In this document: positions 25,670-34,532 of the stretch, in pieces
Layout: each line of letters starts with the position of its first letter
Position numbering within the stretch: position 1 is the stretch's first letter
NCBI GenBank assembly: GCA_900547415.1
Contig: URGS01000005.1
Coordinates: forward strand, 32,047-96,046
Source of the DNA: an uncultured Phascolarctobacterium sp.
Lineage (GTDB): Bacteria > Bacillota > Negativicutes > Acidaminococcales > Acidaminococcaceae
Length of the DNA: 64,000 nt
Reading direction: 5' to 3'
Position numbers and translations under genes: made by a program
Notes under the pieces: model-generated
What the model saw: only the letters and a program-made list of their open reading frames with translations
Database searches by the model: none
Told to the model about the DNA's origin: nothing

Positions 25670-26860
25670 TTATTTTCTGCCGGGATATGCCTTCAAAGCC
25701 TCGCCCAGAATGTAGATTGCTTTTTCCAAATCTTGGCAGTTCAGAACATAAGCAAGGCGTGCTTCGTTTTCACCATGCTCAGGGCTGCTGTAGAAGCCGT
25801 TGCCAGGAGCGAACATAACGGTTTCGCCGTCAATGTCGAAGTTTTCCAAAGTCCAGATAGCAAATTTTTCTGCGTCATCAACAGGAAGGCTTGCCATTAC
25901 ATAGAAGGCACCTTTAGGATCGGAAGCCTTTACGCCAGGAAGCTTAGTCAGTGCTGCGGAGATGGTATCACGACGATGTTTATATTCTTCGTTAACCTCT
26001 TCCAGGTAGCTTACGGGAGTGGTGTAGAGGGCAGCAGCGCCAACCTGCTCCAGAATAGGAGCACACAGACGTCCTTGGCAGGCTTTAATCAGCTCAGCAC
26101 CAAGTGCCTTGTTTTTACTTACGATGCAGCCAATACGAGCGCCGCATGCGCTGTAACGTTTGGAAACGGAGTCAATGATAATCAGGTTGTTTTCAAGTTC
26201 TTTCATAGTACCGAAGCTGCGATATGCACCGTCATACACGAATTCACGATATACTTCGTCTGCAATCAGCGCCAGGTCATATTTCAGAACCAGACGTGCA
26301 ATGGTATCCATTTCTTCTTGGGTATAAACAACACCAGTAGGATTACCAGGGTTTGTTAGCAGAATTGCTTTAGTTTTTTCATTGATATGTTTTTCGATTT
26401 CTTCTTCAGAGGGCAGATGGTAACCGTTTTCAACGCTGGTTTGTACAGCATTTACTTTAGCACCAAATTCCTTAGCGAAGGTGGTGTAGTTAGCATAGTA
26501 GGGTTCAAATACCATGATTTCGTCTTCAGGATCGCACAGAGCCATAACAGCAAAAATCAGTGCTTCGCTGCCGCCGTTAGTAACGAAAATATCGTCAGTG
26601 GTAAAGTCCATACCTTTTTCATTGTAGTATTTTGCAATAGCGTCCAGCAGGAATTTTTCACCCTTAGAGTTGCCATAGGCAATTACAGGAGTGCTGTATT
26701 CACGGATGCTGTCCATGAACTGTGCCGGAGTAGCAATATCAGGTTGACCAATGTTCAGGTGATATACTTTTTTACCAGCAGCTTTAGCTGCATCTGCATA
26801 GGGAGTAAGCTTTCTGATAGGAGAAGTGGATAAATTTTGAATACGTTTAGAAAGTTTCAT
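25670..26860 (-). CDS. Class I/II pyridoxal-phosphate aminotransferase (aspartate aminotransferase-like)
   Basis: 396 residues, fold-type I aminotransferase. NIGQPDIATP at the N-terminus, TNGGSEALIFAVMALCDP (phosphate pocket), NPGNPTGVVYT and the Schiff-base Lys in SVSKRYSACGARIG are all present, placing it with the aspartate/MalY/PatA-like group. The amino donor is uncertain; aspartate or aromatic amino acids are typical. It is a single gene with its own terminator. An extended -10 (TGTTATAAT on the minus strand, 26913-26921) lies about 55 nt upstream. GAGGGG precedes the ATG. Confidence 0.9.
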   Translation of the reverse strand: MKLSKRIQNLSTSPIRKLTPYADAAKAAGKKVYHLNIGQPDIATPAQFMDSIREYSTPVIAYGNSKGEKFLLDAIAKYYNEKGMDFTTDDIFVTNGGSEALIFAVMALCDPEDEIMVFEPYYANYTTFAKEFGAKVNAVQTSVENGYHLPSEEEIEKHINEKTKAILLTNPGNPTGVVYTQEEMDTIARLVLKYDLALIADEVYREFVYDGAYRSFGTMKELENNLIIIDSVSKRYSACGARIGCIVSKNKALGAELIKACQGRLCAPILEQVGAAALYTTPVSYLEEVNEEYKHRRDTISAALTKLPGVKASDPKGAFYVMASLPVDDAEKFAIWTLENFDIDGETVMFAPGNGFYSSPEHGENEARLAYVLNCQDLEKAIYILGEALKAYPGRK

Positions 26861-26912
26861 AGTTTGGAACCCCTCACTTATTTTTAATGTAAGCAGTTAA
26901 ACTGCATATGCT

Positions 26913-26921
26913 ATTATAACA
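26913..26921 (-). promoter_or_regulatory. Extended -10 promoter candidate for the aminotransferase
   Basis: On the minus strand TGTTATAAT has the TGn extension of the -10 box. No consensus -35 is visible 17 nt upstream, as is common for extended -10 promoters. Confidence 0.45.
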
Positions 26922-27010
26922 TATAATTTGCAAATTGTGTTGTATACATGAGATAAATTGCGAAAATTGTAAAGCATATTTGTTGAGAATTTTCTGATAT
27001 TGCTCTTTGA

Positions 27011-27039
27011 TTGACTTTTAATTCGTAGCGTATTATAAT
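27011..27039 (+). promoter_or_regulatory. Promoter of the leuS T-box transcript
   Basis: TTGACT (27011-27016), 17-nt spacer, TATAAT (27034-27039). Transcription should start near 27046, just before the T-box leader. Confidence 0.75.
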
Positions 27040-27059
27040 GAACAAGATAATTTAAAATT

Positions 27060-27300
27060 TAAATTCTGCGAAGCGGAGTAGTAGTTGATGGAGGATTTTC
27101 AGAAAGTCGGCGGTAGATGCGAGCCGATAGCCAAAGCTGACGAACTCACCGTGAAGAAGCCGCAAGGAAATGTGCGGACGTGAAGCTGCGTCAAAGCAAA
27201 TTGAGTGGCGGTCTGTGACCGCAATCAGGGTGGTACCGCGAATGAACTTCGTCCCTGCTTTAATTACAAGCTGATTGTAATTAGGGTGGGGCTTTTTTAT
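27060..27300 (+). promoter_or_regulatory. T-box riboswitch (leucine) controlling leuS
   Basis: The leader holds the diagnostic T-box sequence AGGGTGGTACCGCG at 27227-27240. The stem I apical region CAGAAAGTCGGCGGT...GCGAGCCG is readable at 27099-27126. The probable specifier CTC (Leu) is at 27145-27147 within GAACTCACC. A long terminator hairpin, 27253-27269 with 27275-27291, is followed by six T. Uncharged leucine tRNA should stabilise the antiterminator and switch leuS on. The 500-nt gap 26861-27360 is explained by this leader, its promoter and the aminotransferase promoter. Confidence 0.93.
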
Positions 27301-27360
27301 TGCCCTAACACTCTTACCAATCAGTAATCAACAATTTATTATATTTTAGGAGGCAGAACG

Positions 27361-29850
27361 ATGCTTAACGAAAAGTATGCTCCCCATGACATTGAAGCTA
27401 AATGGCAAAAGTATTGGGAAGAAAACAAAACCTTTAAGGTAGAAATTGACAAAAACAAGCCTAAATCCTATGTTCTGGAAATGTTCCCGTATCCCTCTGG
27501 CAATCTGCATATGGGTCACGTGCGCAACTATTCTATCGGTGACGTAATTGCCCGCTTCCGTACTATGAAGGGCTACGATGTTCTTCATCCTATGGGCTGG
27601 GATTCCTTTGGTATGCCGGCAGAAAACGCTGCAATTAAACATGGCATTGCACCGAAGAAATGGACTCTTGAAAACATTGCTAATATGACTCGTCAACTGA
27701 AACAACTGGGACTGTCCTATGACTGGGACCGCGAAGTAGCAACCTGCAAGGAAGACTACTACAAGTGGACTCAATGGTTCTTTGAGCTGTTCTACAAACG
27801 CGGTTTGGCTGTTAAGAAGGAATCTGCTGTTAACTGGTGCGATACCTGTAACACTGTTCTGGCTAATGAGCAGGTTATTGATGGCAAATGCTGGCGCTGC
27901 GACCACACTGTACAAAAGAAAAATCTTTCCCAATGGTTCTTCAAAATTACTGACTATGCTGATGAACTGCTGAAAGACCTGGACCTGCTGGAAGGCTGGC
28001 CTGAGCGTGTACGCACCATGCAGCGTAACTGGATTGGCCGCAGTGAAGGTCTGGAATTCATCTTTGAAATTCCTTCTCTGAACGACAAGGTTGCAGTTTA
28101 CACCACCCGTCCTGATACTGCTTTTGGTGTAACCTTTATGGCACTGGCTGCAGAGCATCCACTGCTTGAAAGAATTTGCGAAAATAATCCTAAAGCTGAA
28201 GAAATTAAAGCTTTCTGCGATAAAGTTAGAAACCAATCTGAAATTGAGCGTACCTCCAGCGAATCTGAAAAAGAGGGTATTTTCACTGGCGTTTACTGCA
28301 TCAACCCCTTCACTGGCCGCAAGGTAGAAATTTGGGTAACCAACTATGTACTGTATGATTATGGTACTGGCGCTGTAATGGGCGTTCCTACTGGTGACCA
28401 ACGTGACTGGATGTTTGCAGACAAATATGGTATTGATAAAATAGTTACCATTTGCCCAGTTGGCAAAGAACTGAAGCTGGAAGAAATGACCTGTGCTTAC
28501 GAAGAAAAAGAAGGCATGTTGGTTAACTCCGGTAAATTCACTGGTATGGAAATGCACGAAGCTATGTCCGCAATTATGGACGAAGCAGAAGCTCAAGGCT
28601 TCGGCAAACGTCGTGTTAACTACCGTCTGCGCGATTGGCTGATCAGCCGTCAGCGTTATTGGGGCGCTCCTATTCCTATTATTTACTGCCCTCATTGCGG
28701 CGAGGTTCTGGTTCCTGAAGAAGAGCTGCCTGTTCGTCTGCCTGAAGATGTAGACTTTAACGCAGGTGCAAAATCTCCTTTGGCAACCAGCGAAAGCTTC
28801 CTCCACTGCAAATGCCCGAAATGCGGTGCTGACGCAGTTCGTGAGACTGATACCATGGATACCTTCCTGTGCTCTTCCTGGTACTATCTCCGTTATACTG
28901 ATCCGAAAAATACCGAAATGCCTTTTGATAAAGATGCTAACATGTATTGGGGTCCTGTTGATCAATATATCGGCGGTATTGAGCATGCTATTCTGCATCT
29001 GCTCTATTCCCGTTTCTTCCTCAAAGTCCTCCGTGATGCCGGCTTAGTTGATTATGATGAACCCTTCAGCAATCTGCTTACTCAAGGCATGGTTATCAAA
29101 GACGGTGCTAAGATGAGTAAATCTCTGGGCAACGTTGTTTCTCCTGAAGAAATTCTGGAAAAATACGGCGCTGATACTGCGCGTCTTTTTATCCTCTTTG
29201 CAGCTCCTCCCGAAAGAGAGCTGGAATGGAGCGATAAGGGTGTAGAAGGGTCCTTCCGCTTCCTGAACCGCGTATGGCGTATTGTTTATGCATTCCTGCC
29301 TGAAATCGAGAAAAAGGTTACCAACTATGATGTTGCAGCTCTGACTGAGGCTGATAAGGATCTGCGTCGTGTTCTCCACGGCACCATTAAAAAGGTTACT
29401 GCAGATATTGACGTTCGCTTCAACTTCAACACTGCAATCAGCTCCCTGATGGAACTGGTTAATGCTCTGTATGCTTATAAAGAAGCTGTTGCAGCTCCTA
29501 ACGCAGGTCTTGTATATGAAGCAACCTCCGCTCTGGTTAAGATGCTGGCTCCCTTTGTTCCTCATATGTGCGAAGAACTGTGGGACGGTGCATTTGATCC
29601 TACCGCTAGCGTACACACCCAAAGCTGGCCTGAATACGATGAAGATGCACTGAAGGTTGACAACATTGAAATCGTTCTGCAGGTTAACGGCAAGGTTCGT
29701 GGCCGTCTGGTAGTTCCTGCTGCTGCAACTAAGGAAGAGCTGGAAAAAATTGCTATGGAAGACGCTAATGTAAAAGCTCACATTGGCGATGCAACCGTTC
29801 GCAAAGTAATTTGTGTACCGGGCCGTCTGGTTAACGTAGTAGCAAAATAA
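27361..29850 (+). CDS. leuS: Leucyl-tRNA synthetase
   Basis: LeuRS charges tRNA-Leu with leucine. 829 residues, the bacterial length. The HIGH-type motif is in PYPSGNLHMGHVRNY near residue 50 and KMSKS is at about residues 584-588 (KMSKSLGNVVSPE). The CP1 editing domain lies between, with TTRPDTAFGVTFMALAAEHP, and two Cys pairs (CDTCNTV...CWRCD and CPHCG/CPKCG) suggest zinc binding. The codon use is biased as for a highly expressed gene. AGGAGGC precedes the ATG and the T-box leader precedes that. Confidence 0.98.
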   Translation: MLNEKYAPHDIEAKWQKYWEENKTFKVEIDKNKPKSYVLEMFPYPSGNLHMGHVRNYSIGDVIARFRTMKGYDVLHPMGWDSFGMPAENAAIKHGIAPKKWTLENIANMTRQLKQLGLSYDWDREVATCKEDYYKWTQWFFELFYKRGLAVKKESAVNWCDTCNTVLANEQVIDGKCWRCDHTVQKKNLSQWFFKITDYADELLKDLDLLEGWPERVRTMQRNWIGRSEGLEFIFEIPSLNDKVAVYTTRPDTAFGVTFMALAAEHPLLERICENNPKAEEIKAFCDKVRNQSEIERTSSESEKEGIFTGVYCINPFTGRKVEIWVTNYVLYDYGTGAVMGVPTGDQRDWMFADKYGIDKIVTICPVGKELKLEEMTCAYEEKEGMLVNSGKFTGMEMHEAMSAIMDEAEAQGFGKRRVNYRLRDWLISRQRYWGAPIPIIYCPHCGEVLVPEEELPVRLPEDVDFNAGAKSPLATSESFLHCKCPKCGADAVRETDTMDTFLCSSWYYLRYTDPKNTEMPFDKDANMYWGPVDQYIGGIEHAILHLLYSRFFLKVLRDAGLVDYDEPFSNLLTQGMVIKDGAKMSKSLGNVVSPEEILEKYGADTARLFILFAAPPERELEWSDKGVEGSFRFLNRVWRIVYAFLPEIEKKVTNYDVAALTEADKDLRRVLHGTIKKVTADIDVRFNFNTAISSLMELVNALYAYKEAVAAPNAGLVYEATSALVKMLAPFVPHMCEELWDGAFDPTASVHTQSWPEYDEDALKVDNIEIVLQVNGKVRGRLVVPAAATKEELEKIAMEDANVKAHIGDATVRKVICVPGRLVNVVAK

Positions 29851-29972
29851 GAAGTCTAAAGTTAAAATGCTGTGTCCGTCTGCTCCTAGTTAGTTTTTGG
29901 AGCTTGATGATGGCTGAATTTACAAAAGAAGTACCATAGCAGTATAAGTGAAATTCTGCTTTATTTAAGAAG

Positions 29973-30145
29973 TTGGAGTAGAATGCTTATGCTGGCTAAT
30001 AAGCAGTAAAAGGAAACGTCTAGACGTTTCTCTAGAAGTAGTAAAAATACAAGTAGTATTAATAGCTATTCCGGGGAGAAGTGTCTTTGCTGTCCTAAGC
30101 TGTTCATGAGTCTCTGGAAAAGAAATTTTTCAGAGACTCTTTTTA
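29973..30145 (+). ncRNA. Untranslated stretch with promoter-like boxes, palindrome and terminator (possible sRNA)
   Basis: The 338-nt gap 29851-30188 has no usable open frame. It contains TTGGAG (29973-29978), an 18-nt spacer and TAATAA (29997-30002); then an 18-nt perfect palindrome GAAACGTCTAGACGTTTC at 30013-30030, close to where transcription would start; then small hairpins; then a strong terminator (30108-30145). A short RNA of about 130 nt made from 30010 is possible. The palindrome could be an operator. It may also be only the 3' end of the leuS transcript. Confidence 0.35.
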
Positions 30146-30147
30146 TT
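30108..30147 (+). terminator. Rho-independent terminator upstream of comEA
   Basis: GAGTCTCTG (30108-30116) pairs with CAGAGACTC (30131-30139), with further A/T pairing inside, followed by TTTTTATTTT. It separates leuS from the com genes. Confidence 0.8.
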
Positions 30148-30188
30148 TTGGATAAAGATGCTCTCTCCTAAATTTGGAGGGTATATTT

Positions 30189-30803
30189 ATGGAAAATAGA
30201 ACTAAAAAAATAGTAATGCTTTGCGTGCTTTTATTAGGTTGTGCTTTAACTGGATTATGGTCATATGTGGGTGAAAAAAATAATGATGAAAATACAGTTA
30301 ATAATCTTATTAATATTAGTCGAGCAGAGAAGGAACGGCAAAGAAGCAGATCAATGAAGGTTTATGTAAGTGGTGCTGTGCTTATGCCGGGAATTTATGA
30401 TGTTTCCATGGGAGCACGTGCCTATGATGCTGTTGAAGCTGCTGGAGGTATGACTAATGCAGCAAATGCTGATAAAGTCAATCTAGCAAAAAAGCTTAAG
30501 GATGGCGACCATGTGAACGTTCCTTTTATTAAGCAAAGTAAGGGACGGAGCAATAAAACTACAAAGGTAAAAGACGGTTTTGGAAATTTGGCAGATGCAG
30601 CTAACAATACTGCAGGGATTAATATTAATACGGCCAGTGAGAGTGAATTGGACCGCTTGCCTGGAATAGGTCCTGCTATGGCTAGGCGTATTGTTGACGA
30701 GCGTGAACGCGCACCATTTTCATCAGTTGAGGATTTACTTAGGGTAAAGGGAATAGGTCCTGCAAAACTAAATAAGCTTCGTAGTCGGATAAGGGTGAAC
30801 TAA
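30189..30803 (+). CDS. comEA: Competence protein ComEA (DNA receptor)
   Basis: ComEA binds double-stranded DNA outside the membrane during transformation and hands it to ComEC. 204 residues: an N-terminal membrane segment (about residues 6-24), an SLBB domain (MKVYVSGAVLMPGIYDV...VNVPF) and a C-terminal helix-hairpin-helix pair (NINTASESELDRLPGIGPAM and LLRVKGIGPAKLNKLRSRIR). The ATG at 30189 follows GGAGGG; the in-frame TTG at 30174 is part of that site and is rejected. The stop is directly followed by the comEC ATG. Confidence 0.93.
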   Translation: MENRTKKIVMLCVLLLGCALTGLWSYVGEKNNDENTVNNLINISRAEKERQRSRSMKVYVSGAVLMPGIYDVSMGARAYDAVEAAGGMTNAANADKVNLAKKLKDGDHVNVPFIKQSKGRSNKTTKVKDGFGNLADAANNTAGININTASESELDRLPGIGPAMARRIVDERERAPFSSVEDLLRVKGIGPAKLNKLRSRIRVN

Positions 30804-33182
30804 ATGCTGCTTTATATAGGTATCGTCTTATTTATTTGCAGTAATTTTATAGGTCTTGAAGTGGAGCTTAATCAAGGCGTGCAATACTTGAGTATCTTCT
30901 TGCTGATAGCCAGTCTTGTTGGAATGCTTCTAAATAGAAGGATACTTGGTATATTTAGCTGTTGCTTTTTTATCTTTTTAGGATTTCTTAATGGCAGCAG
31001 ATGCAGTATATCAGCAGAGAATCTTTTGTCATCATATTGGGGACAAGCAGTTGTTGTACAGGGGAGCGTAGATGTTAGCAGTGTTAGACTGCAGGAGAAT
31101 GGCTGTAGCTTTATTATTGAATGTGAACAGGTTATTGCTGATGAAATGCCTATTGATTATGGATATAGGCTGCGAGTCTTTGCAGATAAAAAACAGATTA
31201 ATAAATTTTTCCCTCAAGTGAATAGTGAGAAAAATCATCTGGCGTTGTTCGGAAATTATATTGACTATAAAATACCTGCAGGGAAGATTATTCTAAGTGG
31301 AACCTTGGAAAATATGTCCAGCTTTCGCAATCCAGGCTCATTTGACAGCAAAAGCTGGAATAGAATTCAGGAAATTGGCGGTAGAATAAAGAATGTTAAG
31401 TTTCTTATGGCAGATTCCGAAGCAAGTGCTTTTGATCAAGTGGTTTTATTAAACAGCACATTGCGTGAATATTTGCGAAGCAGACTTTCTGAAGCCAGTG
31501 GACCTTTGCTTAGTGGTATGCTTCTTGGTGGTGGGGCAGACCTAGATGAGGAAACAAGGGAGCTTTTTGCTCAGAATGGTATTGCTCATTTGCTTTCGGT
31601 GTCCGGTGCACACCTTGTTCTTTTAGCTAGCCTGTTGTCATTATTGTTGAAACCATTTCCAAATGCATGGCGTAAGATTTTGATATTAATGCTTTTGGTA
31701 GGTTATGGAGCACTATGTGGTTTTAAACCTCCTGTTTTGCGTGCGTTATGTATGAGTGCTGTAGTACTATACGGCGGTAGTGGCGGTAAGAGAGGATTAG
31801 TTCTGGGACTGACGGCGGTAGTACTGCTGCTTTATAAGCCTATTTGGCTTTTGGATCTAGGATTTCAGTTATCATTTTTGGCAGTAGCGGGCATTCTCTG
31901 GCTCCAGCCTAAATGTCAGCAGCTTTTGGGAAAGGTGTTGCCTGACTTTATCAGTGAGCTAGGAGCAGTAACGCTTGCGGCACAGCTAGCGGTTCTTCCA
32001 TTTGAAATAGCCTATTTCCACCAGATATCTATTATTTCTATAATTAGCAATTTATGTCTTGTTCCTATACTGGAGCTGGCAGCCCTTTTTACCATAGCAG
32101 GACTAGCTTTAGGAGTTATTCCTATAAGTGAATATTTTTTCCTCGCAGCCAGCTTTTTGACTGAGCAGATAATAGTTCAGGCAAGATGGTTAGCGGAGCT
32201 TTCATTCAGTATATTTGTAATTGGAGCACTGCCATTATGGTGCGGAGCAGTTTATTACATTTTGTTAATTGTATGGGCAGACGTACTGGTTGCTATGTAT
32301 TTATCAAATGCTCAGAGAAGGTGTGTTCTGATAATGTGCAGTACTTTTTTGGGCATTGCTGTGTATATGGTAAGTTTTGGACAACAGCCTATGACAGCAT
32401 ATTTTCTTGATGTAGGTCAGGGTGACTGTGCAGTTGTTGTTACGCCGCAAAGCTTGACTCAAAGGAGTAAGATAATAGTTTTTGACACAGGTGGACTGAA
32501 AAATTATTCAACAGGAAGTAAAATATTGGCACCGTTTTTGCGAACATTAGGTAAAAAGGATATAGATATGCTTGTCCTTAGTCATTATGACTTTGATCAT
32601 GTAGGCGGAGCTGCTGATTTATCAAGAGTATGCAATGCCAAGCAGGTGATTTTGCCTAAAGAGCTTGTACGTGAAAATAGTGAAAAGTTACTGCATACTC
32701 TTGGAAACAACTGGAAAAGCTGCGGCTTCAGTATGGCTGAAAATGGTAAGACTTATACTTTCAATGATGTATTAGTAAAGCTTATAGATGTCCCTAAGGA
32801 AATGTCAACTGGTAATGAGACCAGTACATTGGCGGAAGTTAGCTATAAAAATTACAAACTGCTTTTTACAGGGGACATGGGTGAAGAGCGGGAAAGGTTA
32901 TTGACGCTGCAAACTCCGTACGACGTTCTTAAAGCTGGACACCATGGTTCACGCTATAGCAGCAGTGATTACTTTCTGAGGCAGGTACAGCCAAAGCTTA
33001 CAGTTATTTCCTGCGGCACAGGCAATCGCTTTGGTCATCCTCATCAGGAAGCATTGGAACGCTTTGCTTTTTATGGAAGCAAGGTTCTGAGAACAGACCT
33101 AGATGGCTGTATCAAGCTAGTGTTTGAAGATACTGGGATTAAAGTATATGGGTATAGAGAGGGGGATTGGACAAGAATATGA
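30804..33182 (+). CDS. comEC: DNA uptake channel ComEC/Rec2
   Basis: ComEC forms the membrane channel through which single-stranded DNA enters during transformation. 792 residues, the family length. The N-terminal part has short membrane helices and an OB-like DUF4131 region. The competence domain with many helices starts near residue 230 (LLSGMLLGGG, HLLSVSGAHLVLL, the conserved SGAH). The C-terminal metallo-beta-lactamase-like domain has VLSHYDFDHVGGAADL and KAGHHGSRYSS. The gene starts right after comEA, so both are co-translated. The 3' end overlaps the extended reading frame of holA. Confidence 0.94.
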   Translation: MLLYIGIVLFICSNFIGLEVELNQGVQYLSIFLLIASLVGMLLNRRILGIFSCCFFIFLGFLNGSRCSISAENLLSSYWGQAVVVQGSVDVSSVRLQENGCSFIIECEQVIADEMPIDYGYRLRVFADKKQINKFFPQVNSEKNHLALFGNYIDYKIPAGKIILSGTLENMSSFRNPGSFDSKSWNRIQEIGGRIKNVKFLMADSEASAFDQVVLLNSTLREYLRSRLSEASGPLLSGMLLGGGADLDEETRELFAQNGIAHLLSVSGAHLVLLASLLSLLLKPFPNAWRKILILMLLVGYGALCGFKPPVLRALCMSAVVLYGGSGGKRGLVLGLTAVVLLLYKPIWLLDLGFQLSFLAVAGILWLQPKCQQLLGKVLPDFISELGAVTLAAQLAVLPFEIAYFHQISIISIISNLCLVPILELAALFTIAGLALGVIPISEYFFLAASFLTEQIIVQARWLAELSFSIFVIGALPLWCGAVYYILLIVWADVLVAMYLSNAQRRCVLIMCSTFLGIAVYMVSFGQQPMTAYFLDVGQGDCAVVVTPQSLTQRSKIIVFDTGGLKNYSTGSKILAPFLRTLGKKDIDMLVLSHYDFDHVGGAADLSRVCNAKQVILPKELVRENSEKLLHTLGNNWKSCGFSMAENGKTYTFNDVLVKLIDVPKEMSTGNETSTLAEVSYKNYKLLFTGDMGEERERLLTLQTPYDVLKAGHHGSRYSSSDYFLRQVQPKLTVISCGTGNRFGHPHQEALERFAFYGSKVLRTDLDGCIKLVFEDTGIKVYGYREGDWTRI

Positions 33183-33233
33183 ATCAGAAGGCTATATTGT
33201 TTTTGAAGAACTTTTTCTATTGAACAGAGAATA

Positions 33234-33242
33234 TGCTATAAT
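33234..33242 (+). promoter_or_regulatory. Extended -10 promoter candidate for holA
   Basis: TGCTATAAT carries the TGn extension in front of a consensus TATAAT. It lies about 70 nt upstream of the chosen holA start; no clear -35 box is present. Confidence 0.4.
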
Positions 33243-33309
33243 TAAGATGTATCTGCTTAAAAATAAGATAGCAGATACATACCATGAGATGATAAAGGAT
33301 TTGAAATAT

Positions 33310-34344
33310 ATGGAACTAAAGCCTGAAGAGCTAATAAAAAAATTAAATGACAAGCAGGAGCTGCCTCAGCTTGTAGTAGTCTTTGGTGATGATGATTACT
33401 ACAAGAATCGTATTGCCGCTGCTGTACCTGAATACGTTTGTAGTGATACACCGGAAGAAGATAGGGAAATTACTGTTTTTGAAAAGGATACTAATGTCAA
33501 TGCTTTGGAAAGCACTATTAATTCCTATCCGTTTTTCAGTGGACACAGCTTGGTAATAATTAAGGACGAAAAGCTTTTTGGCAAGGCTGATGAAGATGGC
33601 GAAGGAAAAAACAAACAAACTGAAGCTTTGCAGAAACTTTTTGCTGATATTCCGGGGTATTGCACAGTTCTTATTGTGACGAAAAAGCTAGATAAACGTA
33701 CTAAGCTTTTTAAAAGCCTCATGTCTGCAGGTGTGGTATGTGAATGTAAGAGCATGAAGACCTACCAGCTTGGACCATGGCTTGACGCTCAGGCGGAGCA
33801 GGAGGGTGGACGTTTTGATAGGGAAGCTTTAGCTACTATTATGGAATATTTAGCACCGGTGGAGGATGCACCTCTTGCACTGTTAGAGCAGGAAATAAGA
33901 AAGCTTGCGATATATGCAGGCGAACGTACTACATGGACGAGAGCTGATGTAGAAGCTGTTTTTGCAGAGCTTCCGGAGGCGTCAGGCTTTGCTATTAATA
34001 ACGCTTTGGCAGAGCGTAATTTACCATTGGTGTTGGAGCTTTTGGCAGGCGAGCGCAAAAAGGGAACCTCACTGTTGCCATTATGCGGCATGATTATGTA
34101 TCAGCTGCGCCGCATGCTGCGCTTTTTGGAAATGACACGCTGTCGCTACGATCAGAAAACCATTGGCAGTGAACTTAAAGTACCACCTTTTATGTATAGA
34201 CGTTTTGCAGCTCAATGCTCTCGTTTTAGCGAAGCCAGGCTGAAGCAGGCAGTGTTTGATGTAGCTCAGGTAAATATTGATTTGCGTAAGGGTGGACGAG
34301 GTTTTGCTAGTCTGGAAGAAGCATTTATCAGACTTTTGGGATAA
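33310..34344 (+). CDS. holA: DNA polymerase III delta subunit HolA
   Basis: HolA is the clamp-loader subunit that opens the beta sliding clamp. 344 residues from the chosen start, the usual size. LPQLVVVFGDDDYYKNRIAA at the N-terminus is the family's first strand and loop, and YSFFSGHSLVIIKDEKLF-like and RRMLRFLEMTR-like segments follow in the order expected for the DNA_pol3_delta and C-terminal collar domains. The open frame begins at 33124 inside comEC, but family alignment and AAAGGA in front of the ATG at 33310 favour that start. The comEC-holA order is common in Firmicutes. Confidence 0.9.
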   Translation: MELKPEELIKKLNDKQELPQLVVVFGDDDYYKNRIAAAVPEYVCSDTPEEDREITVFEKDTNVNALESTINSYPFFSGHSLVIIKDEKLFGKADEDGEGKNKQTEALQKLFADIPGYCTVLIVTKKLDKRTKLFKSLMSAGVVCECKSMKTYQLGPWLDAQAEQEGGRFDREALATIMEYLAPVEDAPLALLEQEIRKLAIYAGERTTWTRADVEAVFAELPEASGFAINNALAERNLPLVLELLAGERKKGTSLLPLCGMIMYQLRRMLRFLEMTRCRYDQKTIGSELKVPPFMYRRFAAQCSRFSEARLKQAVFDVAQVNIDLRKGGRGFASLEEAFIRLLG

Positions 34345-34366
34345 TTTGCACAATGTAAAATAGCAC

Positions 34367-34395
34367 TAGACAAAGACACTAAATTTTGTTACAAT
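34367..34395 (+). promoter_or_regulatory. Promoter of the glutamine synthetase transcript
   Basis: TAGACA (34367-34372), 17-nt spacer, TACAAT (34390-34395). The predicted start near 34402 is directly in front of the leader hairpin. Confidence 0.6.
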
Positions 34396-34407
34396 ACAAT
34401 CAGTCAA

Positions 34408-34459
34408 CGAGGACTTTTCTAAGAGGTTAGCCATACCGTTTAGAGGAGTCCTTTTTTTA
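34408..34459 (+). promoter_or_regulatory. Structured leader/terminator hairpin before the glutamine synthetase gene
   Basis: GGACTTTTCTAA (34411-34422) pairs with TTAGAGGAGTCC (about 34440-34451) with G-U pairs, the 17-nt loop holds a small inner hairpin (GGTTAGCCATACC), and seven T follow. As it begins within 10 nt of the predicted transcription start, it may be an attenuator in the glnA leader, or it may end the holA transcript. No known glutamine riboswitch motif was recognised. Confidence 0.5.
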
Positions 34460-34532
34460 TTAATATTTAGAAATATAGCTTTTAGTAATATCATAAAAAG
34501 CGTTAATTGGGAAAGGAGCGCAGCGGATTATT

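Noticed and set aside
27346..28998. 550-residue open frame on the minus strand opposite leuS
   Set aside because: It has no ribosome site or recognisable domain and is the shadow of the biased codon use of leuS.
33124..33309. N-terminal extension of HolA from 33124
   Set aside because: It overlaps comEC, does not look like HolA, and a better start with ribosome site lies at 33310.
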